Shown here in pieces: positions 27,510-39,008 of a DNA stretch of 64,000 bases; positions within the stretch are counted from its first letter, which is position 1; each line of letters begins with the position of its first letter. The notes beneath the pieces were generated by a model. It ran no database searches. It had not been told where the DNA came from and saw only the letters and a list, made by a program, of their open reading frames with translations. This DNA comes from Sinorhizobium glycinis (GTDB lineage Bacteria; Pseudomonadota; Alphaproteobacteria; Rhizobiales; Rhizobiaceae). A program made the position numbers and the translations under genes. The stretch spans positions 186,001 through 250,000 of the forward strand of contig NZ_LPUX01000060.1 in the NCBI RefSeq assembly GCF_001651865.1, read 5' to 3'.

Positions 27510-30061
27510 GCGCGGCCTCAGCCATCCGCCGCCTTCGCCCGTTTCTCGCCCTGCGCCTGGCGCTCCGGGAGATGCGCGGGGGCTTGCGGGGCTTCTATAT
27601 CTTTCTCGCCTGCATCGCGCTCGGCACGGCGGCGATTGCCGGCATCAACTCGCTGTCGCAGTCGATCAGTGCGACGATCGCTTCGCAAGGGCAGGAAATC
27701 CTTGCCGGAGATATTCGCTTCGAGCTCAACAACCGCGTCGCGACGCCTGAAGAGCGCGCCTTCCTAGAAGGCCTCGGCCGTGTTTCGGCGTCGGCGGGGC
27801 TGCGCTCCATGGCACGGCTCCCGGACGGATCGAACCAGGCGCTGGTGGAACTGAAGGCCGTCGACGGCGCCTATCCGCTTTACGGCGTTCTTGAGAGCGA
27901 GCCGGCAAAGCCGCTCGCCGACCTGTTTGCCAAGCAGGGCGACGTCTACGGCGCCGTCGCCGCGCCGCTGCTCCTCGAGCGGCTCGGCGTCGCCCCGGGC
28001 GCCGAGATCCTGCTCGGCAACGCGCGGATCCGTGTCAATGCCACGATCATCCGCGAGCCCGATGCGCTCTCCGACGGTTTCGGCTTCGCGCCGCGGCTGA
28101 TGGTGTCGGCCGAGGCGCTCGCCGCTTCCGGCCTGGTGCAGACCGGCAGCCTCGTCGAGCACAGCTACAAGATCAGGCTCGCCGAACCGTCACGTGTCGC
28201 CTCGATCCGGACAGAAGCGCAGGCCCGCTTTCCCTCGGCCGGCTGGTCGATCCGCACCAGCAGCAATGCCGCCCCGTCGCTCAACGCCAACATCACCCGC
28301 TTTTCGCAGTTCCTGACGCTCGTCGGGCTGACGGCGCTGATCGTCGGCGGCGTCGGCGTCGGCAATGCGGTGCGATCCTACCTTGATGGCAAGCGCGGCG
28401 TCATCGCCACCTTCAAGTGCCTCGGCGCGCCGGCGTCGCTGGTGGCGACGATCTACCTGGCGCAGATCCTGATGATCGCGTCGATCGGTATCGCCGTCGG
28501 CCTCGTCATCGGTGCCTTGATCCCGTTCGTGGCCGCTCAGTTCCTGGCCGATGTGCTGCCGGTTTCGACCGCCTTCGAGCTCTATCCCTCGGCACTCGGC
28601 CTCGCAGCGCTCTTCGGCCTCCTGACGGCGCTTGGCTTTGCCGTCCTGCCGCTCGGCCGGGCACGCCGCGTCCCGGCCACCGCGCTTTTTCGCCAGCAGG
28701 GGTTCGAGCCGAGCGGCTTTCCGGCCTGGCCCTATCTCGCGGGTGCCCTGATCTGCCTTGCGGCGCTCGCCGGCCTCGCCGTCTGGACGGCCTATGACCG
28801 CTACATCTCGCTGATCTTTCTCGGCGCCATCGCCTTTGCCTTCATCGTACTGCGCGCCGTGGCCTTCCTCATCGGTTGGCTGGCGCGGCGCAGCCCGCGC
28901 GTCCATTCGCCGGCCCTCCGGCTGGCGATCGGCAATATCCATCGGCCCGGCGCGCTGACCCCGTCGGTGGTCCTGTCGCTCGGGCTCGGCCTCGCGCTTC
29001 TGGTCACGCTGGCGCTGATCGACGGTAATCTGCGGCGCGAGCTGACCGGCAGCATGTCGGAGCGCGCCCCCAATTTCTTCTTCGTCGACATACAGGGCCA
29101 CGAGATCGACGGCTTCCGATCGTTGCTCGGCGAGGCGATGCCGCACGGCAAGATCGTCGAGGTGCCGATGCTGCGCGGCCGCATCGTCGCGCTCAACGGC
29201 GAGGACGTGAACAGCCGCACCGTGCCGCCCAGCGGGCAATGGGTCTTGCGCGGCGACCGCGGCATCACCTATGCGAAGAACAAGCCGGAGAATTCGACGC
29301 TCACCGCAGGCGCCTGGTGGCCCGCCGATTACAGCGGCGAGCCGCTCGTTTCCTTCTCGGCAGAGGAAGCCGGCGAGCTTGGCCTGAAGCTCGGCGACAC
29401 GGTCACGGTCAACGTGCTCGGCCGCAACATCACCGCCCGCATCGCCAATTTCCGCAATGTCGAATGGGAATCGCTGTCGATCAACTTCGTCATGGTCTTC
29501 TCGCCCAACGCCTTCGTCGGGGCGCCGCATGCCTGGCTGGCGACGATCATCGATCCGGATGCCACGGTGGCTCAGGAGGCGGCGGTGCTGAAATCCGTCA
29601 CCAATACCTATCCGACAATCACCAGCGTCCGCGTCAAGGACGCGCTCGACATCGTCAACACGCTGCTCGGGCAGCTCGCGACGGCGATCCGCGCCGCCGC
29701 CGCCGTGGCGCTGATCGCCTCGGTGCTGGTCCTCGCCGGGGCGCTTGCCGCCGGAAACCGGGCGCGCATCCATGACGCGGTGGTTCTGAAGACCCTCGGC
29801 GCCACGCGGGGAACGCTGATCCGCGCCTTCAGCTACGAATATTTCATTCTCGGCCTCGCCACCGCCGTTTTCGCGCTGCTGGCCGGCGGGGTGGCTGCCT
29901 GGTTCGTCGTCAGCCGCATCATGACGCTGCCCTCGAGCTTCCTGCCGGACGTCGCCGTCGGCACCATCGCCGTCGCCCTCGTCGTCACCGTCGGCATCGG
30001 CCTTGCCGGGACCTGGCGCATCCTCGGGCAGAAGGCCGCTCCGGTGCTACGCGAGCTGTAG
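27506..30061 (+). CDS. YbbP-like FtsX-family ABC permease, 851 aa
   Basis: Large inner-membrane permease with an N-terminal TM, a big periplasmic domain (about 50-260), a cluster of three to four TM segments (about 265-400), further central TMs, a second periplasmic domain (about 500-700) and a C-terminal FtsX/MacB-type TM bundle (about 730-850). The C-terminal domain contains VVLKTLGATRGTL, the FtsX coupling segment, matched earlier by IATFKCLGAPASL. Length and double-domain design agree with YbbP (about 800). It forms one transporter with the preceding ATPase. No adjacent accessory protein is seen. Confidence 0.9.
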   Translation: MSAASAIRRLRPFLALRLALREMRGGLRGFYIFLACIALGTAAIAGINSLSQSISATIASQGQEILAGDIRFELNNRVATPEERAFLEGLGRVSASAGLRSMARLPDGSNQALVELKAVDGAYPLYGVLESEPAKPLADLFAKQGDVYGAVAAPLLLERLGVAPGAEILLGNARIRVNATIIREPDALSDGFGFAPRLMVSAEALAASGLVQTGSLVEHSYKIRLAEPSRVASIRTEAQARFPSAGWSIRTSSNAAPSLNANITRFSQFLTLVGLTALIVGGVGVGNAVRSYLDGKRGVIATFKCLGAPASLVATIYLAQILMIASIGIAVGLVIGALIPFVAAQFLADVLPVSTAFELYPSALGLAALFGLLTALGFAVLPLGRARRVPATALFRQQGFEPSGFPAWPYLAGALICLAALAGLAVWTAYDRYISLIFLGAIAFAFIVLRAVAFLIGWLARRSPRVHSPALRLAIGNIHRPGALTPSVVLSLGLGLALLVTLALIDGNLRRELTGSMSERAPNFFFVDIQGHEIDGFRSLLGEAMPHGKIVEVPMLRGRIVALNGEDVNSRTVPPSGQWVLRGDRGITYAKNKPENSTLTAGAWWPADYSGEPLVSFSAEEAGELGLKLGDTVTVNVLGRNITARIANFRNVEWESLSINFVMVFSPNAFVGAPHAWLATIIDPDATVAQEAAVLKSVTNTYPTITSVRVKDALDIVNTLLGQLATAIRAAAAVALIASVLVLAGALAAGNRARIHDAVVLKTLGATRGTLIRAFSYEYFILGLATAVFALLAGGVAAWFVVSRIMTLPSSFLPDVAVGTIAVALVVTVGIGLAGTWRILGQKAAPVLREL

Positions 30062-30170
30062 CTGCGCGATTAACCGTAAATCACCCTTGTTTGATCGCTC
30101 AAACGCCCGGAATCGCGCGAATCCGGAGAGGCTAGGTCTTGTGCAGCGCGGCTTTCACCATCATATTTGT

Positions 30171-30206
30171 CCCCAGGCATGCTGGAGCCCCGCAGCGGCG
30201 CCTGGG
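30171..30206 (+). promoter_or_regulatory. ybhL-type leader RNA hairpin upstream of BI-1 gene
   Basis: CCCAGGC (30172-30178) pairs with GCCTGGG (30199-30205), enclosing a second stem GCTG/CAGC with loop GAGCCCCG. It ends 65 nt before the ATG of a YbhL/YccA (BI-1) family gene. A conserved RNA motif named ybhL is known upstream of exactly such genes in Rhizobiales, so I take this to be that leader. The full motif boundaries and its ligand, if any, are not known to me. Confidence 0.7.
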
Positions 30207-30270
30207 CGTTGAAAGTTCAGACACTTGCCGCCCGACACCGTAATTCCAACCGGGGCTTAAAGAGGAAACA

Positions 30271-31008
30271 ATGGCTGATCTGAGAAACTACCAAACCCGA
30301 ATGTCGCCCGCCGGCGCTCAGGCGGGTGCCGTGATCGATGAAGGCCTTCGCGCATACATGCTGAAGGTCTACAACCTGATGGCCCTGGGGCTGGCGATCA
30401 CCGGCGTGGCAGCTTACGGGACCTATGCGCTTGCCGTCTCCAATCCGGCATTCGCCCAGCTCATCTACGCCTCGCCGCTGAAGTGGGTCGTGATGCTGGC
30501 GCCGCTCGCGCTGGTCTTCTTCATGAGCTTCCGCATCAACTCCATGAGCGTATCCGCCGCCCAGACGACGTTCTGGATCTACGCAGCGCTGATGGGCCTT
30601 TCGTTGTCCTCGATCTTCCTGGTCTTCACCGGGCAGAGCATCGTGCAGACGTTCTTCGTGACGGCCGCCTCGTTCGGGGCGCTCTCGCTCTACGGCTACA
30701 CGACGAAGAAGGATCTGTCGGGCTTCGGCACGTTCCTGATCATGGGCCTCTTCGGCCTGATCATCGCGTCGATCGTCAACATCTTCCTTGCCTCGTCGGC
30801 GCTCGGCTTCGCGATTTCGGTGATCGGCGTTCTGGTCTTTGCCGGCCTGACCGCCTACGACACGCAGAAGATCAAGGAAATGTACTACGAGGCCGATGAC
30901 GTCGCGGTTGCCGGCCGCAAGGCCATCATGGGCGCGCTGACGCTCTACCTCGACTTCATCAACCTGTTCATGTTCCTGCTGCAGTTCCTGGGCAACAAGA
31001 ACGAGTAG
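30271..31008 (+). CDS. Bax inhibitor-1/YccA-family membrane protein (YbhL-like), 245 aa
   Basis: Integral inner-membrane protein with seven hydrophobic segments. Characteristic parts are the N-terminal KVYNLMALGLAITGVAAYG and the C-terminal GLTAYDTQKIKEMYY, followed by LYLDFINLFMFLLQFLG. The last contains the conserved acidic residues of the BI-1 fold. E. coli YccA binds FtsH, and BsYetJ is a pH-sensitive calcium leak channel; which applies here is unknown. It is preceded by a likely ybhL leader and followed by a strong terminator, so it is a single-gene unit. Confidence 0.92.
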   Translation: MADLRNYQTRMSPAGAQAGAVIDEGLRAYMLKVYNLMALGLAITGVAAYGTYALAVSNPAFAQLIYASPLKWVVMLAPLALVFFMSFRINSMSVSAAQTTFWIYAALMGLSLSSIFLVFTGQSIVQTFFVTAASFGALSLYGYTTKKDLSGFGTFLIMGLFGLIIASIVNIFLASSALGFAISVIGVLVFAGLTAYDTQKIKEMYYEADDVAVAGRKAIMGALTLYLDFINLFMFLLQFLGNKNE

Positions 31009-31028
31009 TCGGTATTGAATTGACGAAG

Positions 31029-31053
31029 AAGGCGGCTCCGGCCGCCTTTTTTG
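31029..31053 (+). terminator. Terminator of the BI-1 family gene
   Basis: GGCGGC-TCCG-GCCGCC hairpin followed by TTTTTTG, about 22 bp after the stop codon. Confidence 0.9.
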
Positions 31054-31123
31054 TTGCGCCAAATCTTGATCGATCCGGCCGCTTCATGCGAATGCTGCGG
31101 TAATCGTAACGACGACAACTCCC

Positions 31124-31681
31124 ATGACTTTCACGCTTCGCGACGCCGTCGCTGCCGATCTTCCTGCGATCACCGAGATCTACCGCGAATCCGTTCTCAA
31201 CGGGGTCGCCACCTATGAGGTGGCGCCGCCCTCCGAGGCGGAGATGGCGCTGCGCTTTTCGACGATCACCGGCAACGGCTATCCCTATATCGTCGCAGCG
31301 GACGAGCGGGGCGATGTGCTCGGCTACGCCTATGCTTTCGCTTTCCGCACCCGGGCGGCCTATCGTTTCCTGGTGGAGGACTCCATCTATCTGGCGCCGG
31401 AATCGCGCGGCCAGGGTATCGGCAGGGCGCTGCTCGAGGAACTCGTCAGGCGTTGCACAAAGCTCGGGTTCCGCCAGATGGTGGCAGTGATCGGCGGCGC
31501 CCATCCGTCCTCGATCGCGGTGCATCGCGCGGTCGGCTTCGAGCATCAGGGGCTGATGAAGGCAACCGGCTTCAAGCATGGACGCTGGCTGGATACCGCG
31601 ATCATGCAGCGGCCGCTCGGCGAGGGAACGGCCACCCTGCCCGCCGAGGGCATATATCCGGATACGCTCTATCGCAGCTGA
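31124..31681 (+). CDS. Phosphinothricin-acetyltransferase-like GNAT, 185 aa
   Basis: GNAT-family N-acetyltransferase of the Pat/MnaT group. The acetyl-CoA motif is APESRGQGIGRALLEELVRRC (about residues 87-107, RGQGIG core), followed by IGGAHPSSIAVHRAVGFEHQG. The N-terminus LRDAVAADLPAITEIYRESVLNGVATYE is highly typical of this group, which acetylates phosphinothricin, methionine sulfone or sulfoximine. The exact substrate is inferred from the family. It is a single gene followed by a palindromic repeat. Confidence 0.9.
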   Translation: MTFTLRDAVAADLPAITEIYRESVLNGVATYEVAPPSEAEMALRFSTITGNGYPYIVAADERGDVLGYAYAFAFRTRAAYRFLVEDSIYLAPESRGQGIGRALLEELVRRCTKLGFRQMVAVIGGAHPSSIAVHRAVGFEHQGLMKATGFKHGRWLDTAIMQRPLGEGTATLPAEGIYPDTLYRS

Positions 31682-31695
31682 TTTCGGGCGATCTT

Positions 31696-31855
31696 GCCCC
31701 TCACCCTAGCCCTTTCCCCGAAAGCGGGGAGAGGGGACTTGAGCGCGGCATCGCCCTTCTTCCCGCCTGCGGCGCAACCGCGCCGGGCTGAGACGTTGCG
31801 GCAAGTCCCTTCTCCCCGCGGGCGGGGAGAAGGTGCCGGCAGGCGGATGAGGGGC
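31696..31855. repeat. Palindromic repeat family A, copy 2
   Basis: GCCCCTCACCCTAGCCC opens the element and TGAGGGGC closes it. The left end is of the second kind (CACCCTAGCCCTTTCCCCG), whereas the right end has the GAGAAGGTGCCGGCAGGCGGATGAG form, so the copy is a mixture of two end types. Confidence 0.8.
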
Positions 31856-31878
31856 AGCCCCCGGCGAAAATTCAAACC

Positions 31879-32289
31879 TCACGTTTCGACGAGCTTCAGC
31901 ACCTTGTCGAAAACCTTGAGGACCTGGGTGAGTTCGTGGCCGCGCTTCAAAATCGTGCCGTGGGCGTTGAGCACGCTGTAGGCGCCCTGCTTGGCGGCGA
32001 GCTTGGGGTTCTTTTCGATCCGGAAGAGCGGGACTTCACCGGCGCGCTTGAACACCGAGAAAACGGCACGGTCCCTCAGGTGGTCGATCGCGTAGTCGCG
32101 CCATTCGCCCTCGCCGACCATGCGGCCATACAGCCTGAGAATCAGGTCCAGCTCACGGCGGTGGAAGGTGACGGGAGGGGGATTTTTGGCTTGCTTGTAT
32201 TCGTGGAAATCGACGACCACACTCGATGTGGTCTGGCCCTGGTGACGCGCTTCGCCCTCCGGCAAATCCGATTGATCGGTCATCGGCAT
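31879..32289 (-). CDS. DUF2794 family protein, 136 aa
   Basis: Small conserved alphaproteobacterial protein of unknown function. The family core is visible as VTFHRRELDLILRLYGRMVGEGEWRDYAIDHL, then DRAVFSVFKRAGEVPLFRIEK. There is no signal peptide or membrane segment. I choose the ATG at 32289, which has AGAAGG 6 bp upstream. The function cannot be inferred from the neighbours, a GNAT and a DUF1223 protein. Confidence 0.85.
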   Translation of the reverse strand: MPMTDQSDLPEGEARHQGQTTSSVVVDFHEYKQAKNPPPVTFHRRELDLILRLYGRMVGEGEWRDYAIDHLRDRAVFSVFKRAGEVPLFRIEKNPKLAAKQGAYSVLNAHGTILKRGHELTQVLKVFDKVLKLVET

Positions 32290-32603
32290 TTCGGCCTTCT
32301 GATGTGACAGGACCATGACAGTGTGCCTGACGAGAGACGAAATGCAAGCCGGAAGCTGTTGGTAAGCCGGGCAATTCTTGCCCTTGCCGCAATTCAGTCA
32401 AATCGCCGCCCCAATTCATCGCAAAACTCCCTCCGCTGCCGGACAGAGTCGTTGCCACCGTATGTCCGGACAGGTCGTCATGCTGCGGGAGGGTTTCCGA
32501 ACGCAGACATGGCCGGTTCGGTCCGGTAACTTCGAACCCTCAGCCCCAGCCCCTCGATGCTGCCGGGCCGAACCACCCCTCTGCTTCAAATTCGGCCGCA
32601 TCT

Positions 32604-32655
32604 GCCCCTCATCCGCCTGCCGGCACCTTCTCCCCGCAGGCGGGGCGAAGGGACG
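32604..32655. repeat. Palindromic repeat family A, single end
   Basis: GCCCCTCATCCGCCTGCCGG, then ACCTTCTCCCCGCAGGCGGGG. Only one end of the family A element is present, and its partner end is missing; a RIME1-like element begins 16 bp later. Confidence 0.75.
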
Positions 32656-32670
32656 ATGCCGCACCCGCTC

Positions 32671-32774
32671 CTGCATGTCTCCTTAAATCGACCGCGATTT
32701 AAGGACAAAGACATGCAGCAATTCAAAGTGCTACAGCGACCTTTGCGCGCCTGATACGGCGCGTGGCGCTGTAG
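32671..32774 (-). repeat. RIME1-like mosaic element, complete copy
   Basis: Same block order as 22888-22989: CTGCATGTCTCCTTAAATCG with its complement, CAATTCAAAGTGCTACAGCG, ACCTTTGCGCG and GCGTGGCGCTGTAG. It lies just downstream of the DUF1223 gene stop. Confidence 0.85.
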
Positions 32775-32811
32775 GTTCCCCACGAGCGAGTTCTGCAACC
32801 CTGCCGCGTCG

Positions 32812-33585
32812 CTAAAGCTTGCCCTGCGGGCCCGCGAGAAGGGTCGTGGCGCCGATGATAGGGCCTGGCGTTTCCGCATCCTTCATCGACTGCAACAGGA
32901 TGGCGCAACCGCTGTTGCCGCGCCCCTCGATCAGCACCGAGGCGGGCAGCGTGAACTGGGCGGGTCTGCCGTCCCACATGCCGATGGTCTGGATATCCTT
33001 GACCGCATGCCAGTAGGCGATCTCTCTGCCCCTGTTTTCGCCTCTTTCTACTTTGACCTCCCGGGCCCGGTCGAAATAGACGACGACGACATTCGCCTTG
33101 CCCTCGCCGGCGCCGACCCTGATGGAGATTTCCTCGCCGCCCATCGAGGCATCGACCGGCACGGCGAGCCCGCCGCCGCTGGCGCTCATCGTCGCCAGAC
33201 GGGTCTTGATCGCCTGCAGGTCCGAGCCGTTCGTGTGGTCGCGGCCGTTCAGGACCACCTGAGGCGTGTAGACGCCGCTGCGGCCGAGCATCCGGGCATA
33301 GGCATATTGCCGATCGGTGTTCTCCTTGGTGGCGAGCGTGTCGGCCCAGCCGAGATAGTTCCAGTAATCGACGTGATAGGCGAGCGCCACGACCTCGCCC
33401 TCGTCGATGAGCGTCTTCAATGCGGCGTCGGCCGGCGGACAGGACGAACAGCCTTGGCTGGTAAAGAGCTCGACGACACCCTTGAGCGCCGTGCCATCGT
33501 CCGCCGCCGCCGTGCCGCCGATGGCGCCGAGAAGCCCTATCGTCAGGGCCAGTCGGCGGATCATTGGCGTCGAGGCGAAAGTCAT
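32812..33585 (-). CDS. DUF1223 thioredoxin-fold secreted protein, 257 aa
   Basis: Exported protein of the DUF1223 family, which has a thioredoxin-like fold. It has a signal peptide (RRLALTIGLLGAIGGTAAA) and a CxxC pair near the mature N-terminus (LFTSQGCSSCPPADAAL). The conserved block ALAYHVDYWNYLGWADTLA, followed by YTPQVVLNGRDH, is diagnostic. A role in disulphide or redox chemistry in the periplasm is plausible but unproven. Starts at 33585 (MTFAST) or 33564 (MIRRLA) are both possible; I use the longer. Confidence 0.87.
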   Translation of the reverse strand: MTFASTPMIRRLALTIGLLGAIGGTAAADDGTALKGVVELFTSQGCSSCPPADAALKTLIDEGEVVALAYHVDYWNYLGWADTLATKENTDRQYAYARMLGRSGVYTPQVVLNGRDHTNGSDLQAIKTRLATMSASGGGLAVPVDASMGGEEISIRVGAGEGKANVVVVYFDRAREVKVERGENRGREIAYWHAVKDIQTIGMWDGRPAQFTLPASVLIEGRGNSGCAILLQSMKDAETPGPIIGATTLLAGPQGKL

Positions 33586-33744
33586 GGCTTCACTTGCGTT
33601 TTTCGGGCGGGCGTCTTTCAACAGGGGAGTACATTACATACGACGGCCCGGTTTCAACGGAAAGTCACGTTGGAGTGACCTGCCGCCAGGCTGGGGAAAA
33701 CCGGGCGGCAGCCGTGCCTGGGCCGATTCAGCGGATGGCCGGCA

Positions 33745-33778
33745 GCAAAAGGCCGGGGCATCGGCTGATGCCCCGGCC
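33745..33778 (-). terminator. acnA rho-independent terminator
   Basis: On the minus strand GGCCGGGGCATC and GATGCCCCGGCC form a perfect 12-bp stem around AGCC, followed by TTTTGC. It lies about 60 bp after the acnA stop. Confidence 0.88.
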
Positions 33779-33836
33779 AGATCGATGGAAGCGGAATGCG
33801 GCGGATAGGCTGATCGCGCTCCGGTCCGCGACCGGC

Positions 33837-36527
<2,691 letters not shown>

Positions 36528-36796
36528 TGGAAACACCCCGTTCCGTCTGATCGCCAAAAACTGACGTACGAACGCCCGAGCGCCTGTGAGGCGCGAAATG
36601 GGATGCGGGTGCGGCCATTTCCGCTGTCCGTACGTGGAATGTCATTCCAGGTTCGGCGCTTGGATGAAATTCACGCCGACCGCTGGCGTGTTGGCCGCCT
36701 TATAGATAATTTCTGGAAATCGTGCCAGACCAACAAAGGTCCAATCGGAACTTTTTTTGCTCTGCGGAAAAGAGCATTAAGGAAAGCTTGAAATCG

Positions 36797-37420
36797 ATGC
36801 GCCTGCTGGTTGAGGGTCTGAGTGCGAGGCGAGGCGAAGACTTGATTTTCAACGATATTTCCTTTTCGCTTGCGGCGGGGGAGGCGCTTGTGGTGACGGG
36901 GCCGAACGGCTCGGGAAAGTCGACTTTACTGCGCGTCCTCGCAGGCCTTCTTCAGGCGGAAACCGGGAAGATATCACTCAAGGACGGCCCCCCCGGCTTT
37001 GAGCATCCGCACGAGCTCAGCCACTATCTCGGCCATCGCAACGCGATGAAGCGGGAATTGACCGTCGAGGAAAATCTTTCCTTCTGGCGGCGCTTTCTCG
37101 GCAATTCGCCGGGAGGCTCCGGTATCGATCTCGCGGCTGCCGCCGAAGCCGTCGGGCTTGCCGGCATCACCCATCTGCCCTTCGGCTATCTTTCCGCCGG
37201 GCAACAACGGCGCATGGCCATGGCGAAGCTTCTTGTCGCCTATCGGCCGATCTGGATTCTCGACGAACCCACCGCCGCTCTCGATGCCGGGGCGGACAGG
37301 CTCTTTGCCGGCTTGGTGACGAGCCACCTCGAGCGTGGCGGCATCGTCATCGCCGCCACGCACCAGTCGCTGGGGATCGGGCAGTCGAAGACGTTGCAGA
37401 TGACGGGGTTTTCGCATTGA
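36797..37420 (+). CDS. ccmA: Heme exporter ATP-binding protein CcmA, 207 aa
   Basis: ATPase of the CcmABCD complex, which releases heme-loaded CcmE during c-type cytochrome assembly. Walker A GPNGSGKSTLL is at about residues 35-45, the signature LSAGQQRRMAMAKLL (a CcmA-type LSAGQ) near 133, and Walker B WILDEPTAALD near 153. The ATG at 36797 gives the family start MRLLVEGLSARRG. It overlaps ccmB by ATGA. ATP hydrolysis and heme loading are known for the family. Confidence 0.95.
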   Translation: MRLLVEGLSARRGEDLIFNDISFSLAAGEALVVTGPNGSGKSTLLRVLAGLLQAETGKISLKDGPPGFEHPHELSHYLGHRNAMKRELTVEENLSFWRRFLGNSPGGSGIDLAAAAEAVGLAGITHLPFGYLSAGQQRRMAMAKLLVAYRPIWILDEPTAALDAGADRLFAGLVTSHLERGGIVIAATHQSLGIGQSKTLQMTGFSH

Positions 37421-38076
37421 TGTCTCTCTTCTTCCGCGACCTGAAGCTTTCGGTGCGCGCCGGCGGCGGCGCGATGATCGGCGTGCTCTTCTTCATGACG
37501 GTGGTCTCGGTAATCCCTTTCGGCGTCGGGCCGGATCTCAATCTGCTCGCACGGATCGGCCCGGCGATCCTCTGGATCGGCGCGCTGCTCGCCTCCCTCC
37601 TCGGCCTCGACCGGCTTTTCCAGGCCGAGCGCGAAGACGGCTCGCTCGATCTCATGCTGATGCAGGAGACACCGCTGATCCTCACCGTCTTCGTGAAATG
37701 CGCCGCCCATTGGTCCGCCAGCGGCCTGCCGCTGGTCGTCGCGTCGCCCTTTCTCGGCCTGTTCATGAACATGGACGAGCTTGCCATCGGCGCCACCATG
37801 TTGACGCTCCTTGCGGGAACGCCGGCGATCACCTTCATCGGGGCGGTCGGCGCGGCCGTCGCCGTCGCCTTGCCGCGCGGCGGGCTGCTCGTCTCGATCC
37901 TCGTGCTGCCGCTTGCCATCCCCGTGCTGATCTTCGGGGTCAGCGCGGTCTATGCGGCGGTCGAAGATCCCGCCCCGTTTCTGCCGCCTTTGATGATATT
38001 GATGGCGATAACCCTGTTCTTCGCGGTGATCGGACCACTGGCGGCAGCTGCCGCCCTCAGGCATTCGGCCGACTGA
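37417..38076 (+). CDS. ccmB: Heme exporter membrane protein CcmB, 219 aa
   Basis: Inner-membrane subunit with six hydrophobic segments. It contains the CcmB signature LLGLDRLFQAEREDGSLDLMLMQETPL (about residues 62-88). It is translated from an ATG overlapping the ccmA stop. Unusually, it is separated from ccmC by about 160 bp that hold a RIME1-like element. The length is normal (about 220). Confidence 0.95.
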   Translation: MMSLFFRDLKLSVRAGGGAMIGVLFFMTVVSVIPFGVGPDLNLLARIGPAILWIGALLASLLGLDRLFQAEREDGSLDLMLMQETPLILTVFVKCAAHWSASGLPLVVASPFLGLFMNMDELAIGATMLTLLAGTPAITFIGAVGAAVAVALPRGGLLVSILVLPLAIPVLIFGVSAVYAAVEDPAPFLPPLMILMAITLFFAVIGPLAAAAALRHSAD

Positions 38077-38098
38077 CGCAATCGTGATTGACCACGGC

Positions 38099-38197
38099 AC
38101 AATTCCTTAGATCGATTTCGATCCAGGGATAAAATTGCGGAGCGATTCAAAGTGCTACAGCGACCTTTGCGCGTCTAAAGGACGCGCGGCGCCGTAG
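38099..38197 (-). repeat. RIME1-like mosaic element between ccmB and ccmC
   Basis: The left palindrome is changed (ACAATTCCTTAGATCGATTTCG...AAAATTG) while the right part, GATTCAAAGTGCTACAGCGACC...GACGCGCGGCGCCGTAG, is well kept. It lies inside the ccm operon and is presumably transcribed. Confidence 0.8.
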
Positions 38198-38237
38198 GTC
38201 AATTGCCGAAGGAGGCCTTCCGCGTTAAAGAGCCGTC

Positions 38238-39008
38238 ATGAGCGAAAACAGCCTGGCCATCCGCAAATTCAGCGATCTCGCCAACCCGACCCGGTTCCTG
38301 GCGCTGGCCGATCGCGTCTTGCCGTGGCTTGCCGCTCTCACGGTGCTGTTCTTCGCCGCCGGGCTCTGGCTCTCCTTTACCACCGAGGGCGACTATCAGC
38401 AGGGCGAGACGGTGCGCATCATGTATGTGCATGTGCCATCCGCGTGGCTCTCGATGATGTGCTACACGGTGATGGCGATTTCGGCGCTGGGCACGCTGGT
38501 CTGGCGCCATCCGCTCGCCGATGTCTCGGCCAAAGCGGCGGCACCCATCGGCGCCTCGTTCACCTTCCTCGCGCTCGTCACCGGCTCGCTCTGGGGCAAG
38601 CCGATGTGGGGCACCTGGTGGGTTTGGGATGCGCGGCTGACCTCCGTCTTCGTGCTCTTCCTCATGTATCTCGGGCTGATGGCGCTGAACCGCGCCATGG
38701 AGGATCCGGCCCGCTCGGCCCGCGTCTCGGCCGTGCTGGTGCTGGTCGGCTTCGTCAATATCCCGATCATCAAATTCTCGGTCGAATGGTGGAACACGCT
38801 GCACCAGCCGGCAAGCGTCATGCGCCTCGGCGGCCCCACCATCGATCCGGAATTCCTGTGGCCGCTGATGATCATGGCGATCGCCTTCACGCTCCTGTTC
38901 TTCACGCTGCATATCGCCGCCATGCGGAACGAGATCTGGCGCCGCCGGGTGACGTCGCTTCGGCGCCAGGTGGCCCGCAATGCCGGACGGGAGAGCCTGG
39001 CGCCATGA
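38238..39008 (+). CDS. ccmC: Heme handling protein CcmC, 256 aa
   Basis: Inner-membrane protein with six TM segments that presents heme to CcmE. The tryptophan-rich periplasmic motif GSLWGKPMWGTWWVWDARLTS (about residues 118-138) and two flanking histidines (YVHVPSAW and ...EWWNTLHQP) mark the heme-binding site of the family. It overlaps ccmD by ATGA. The gap to ccmB contains a repeat, but orientation and order leave the operon intact. Confidence 0.96.
   Translation: MSENSLAIRKFSDLANPTRFLALADRVLPWLAALTVLFFAAGLWLSFTTEGDYQQGETVRIMYVHVPSAWLSMMCYTVMAISALGTLVWRHPLADVSAKAAAPIGASFTFLALVTGSLWGKPMWGTWWVWDARLTSVFVLFLMYLGLMALNRAMEDPARSARVSAVLVLVGFVNIPIIKFSVEWWNTLHQPASVMRLGGPTIDPEFLWPLMIMAIAFTLLFFTLHIAAMRNEIWRRRVTSLRRQVARNAGRESLAP

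Larger units (their letters stand above)
32290..32811. other. Intergenic region made mostly of repeats
   Basis: A 522-bp gap. The right half consists of a half-copy of family A (32604-32655) directly followed by a complete RIME1-like element (32671-32774). Nothing is recognised in 32290-32600. Confidence 0.6.
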
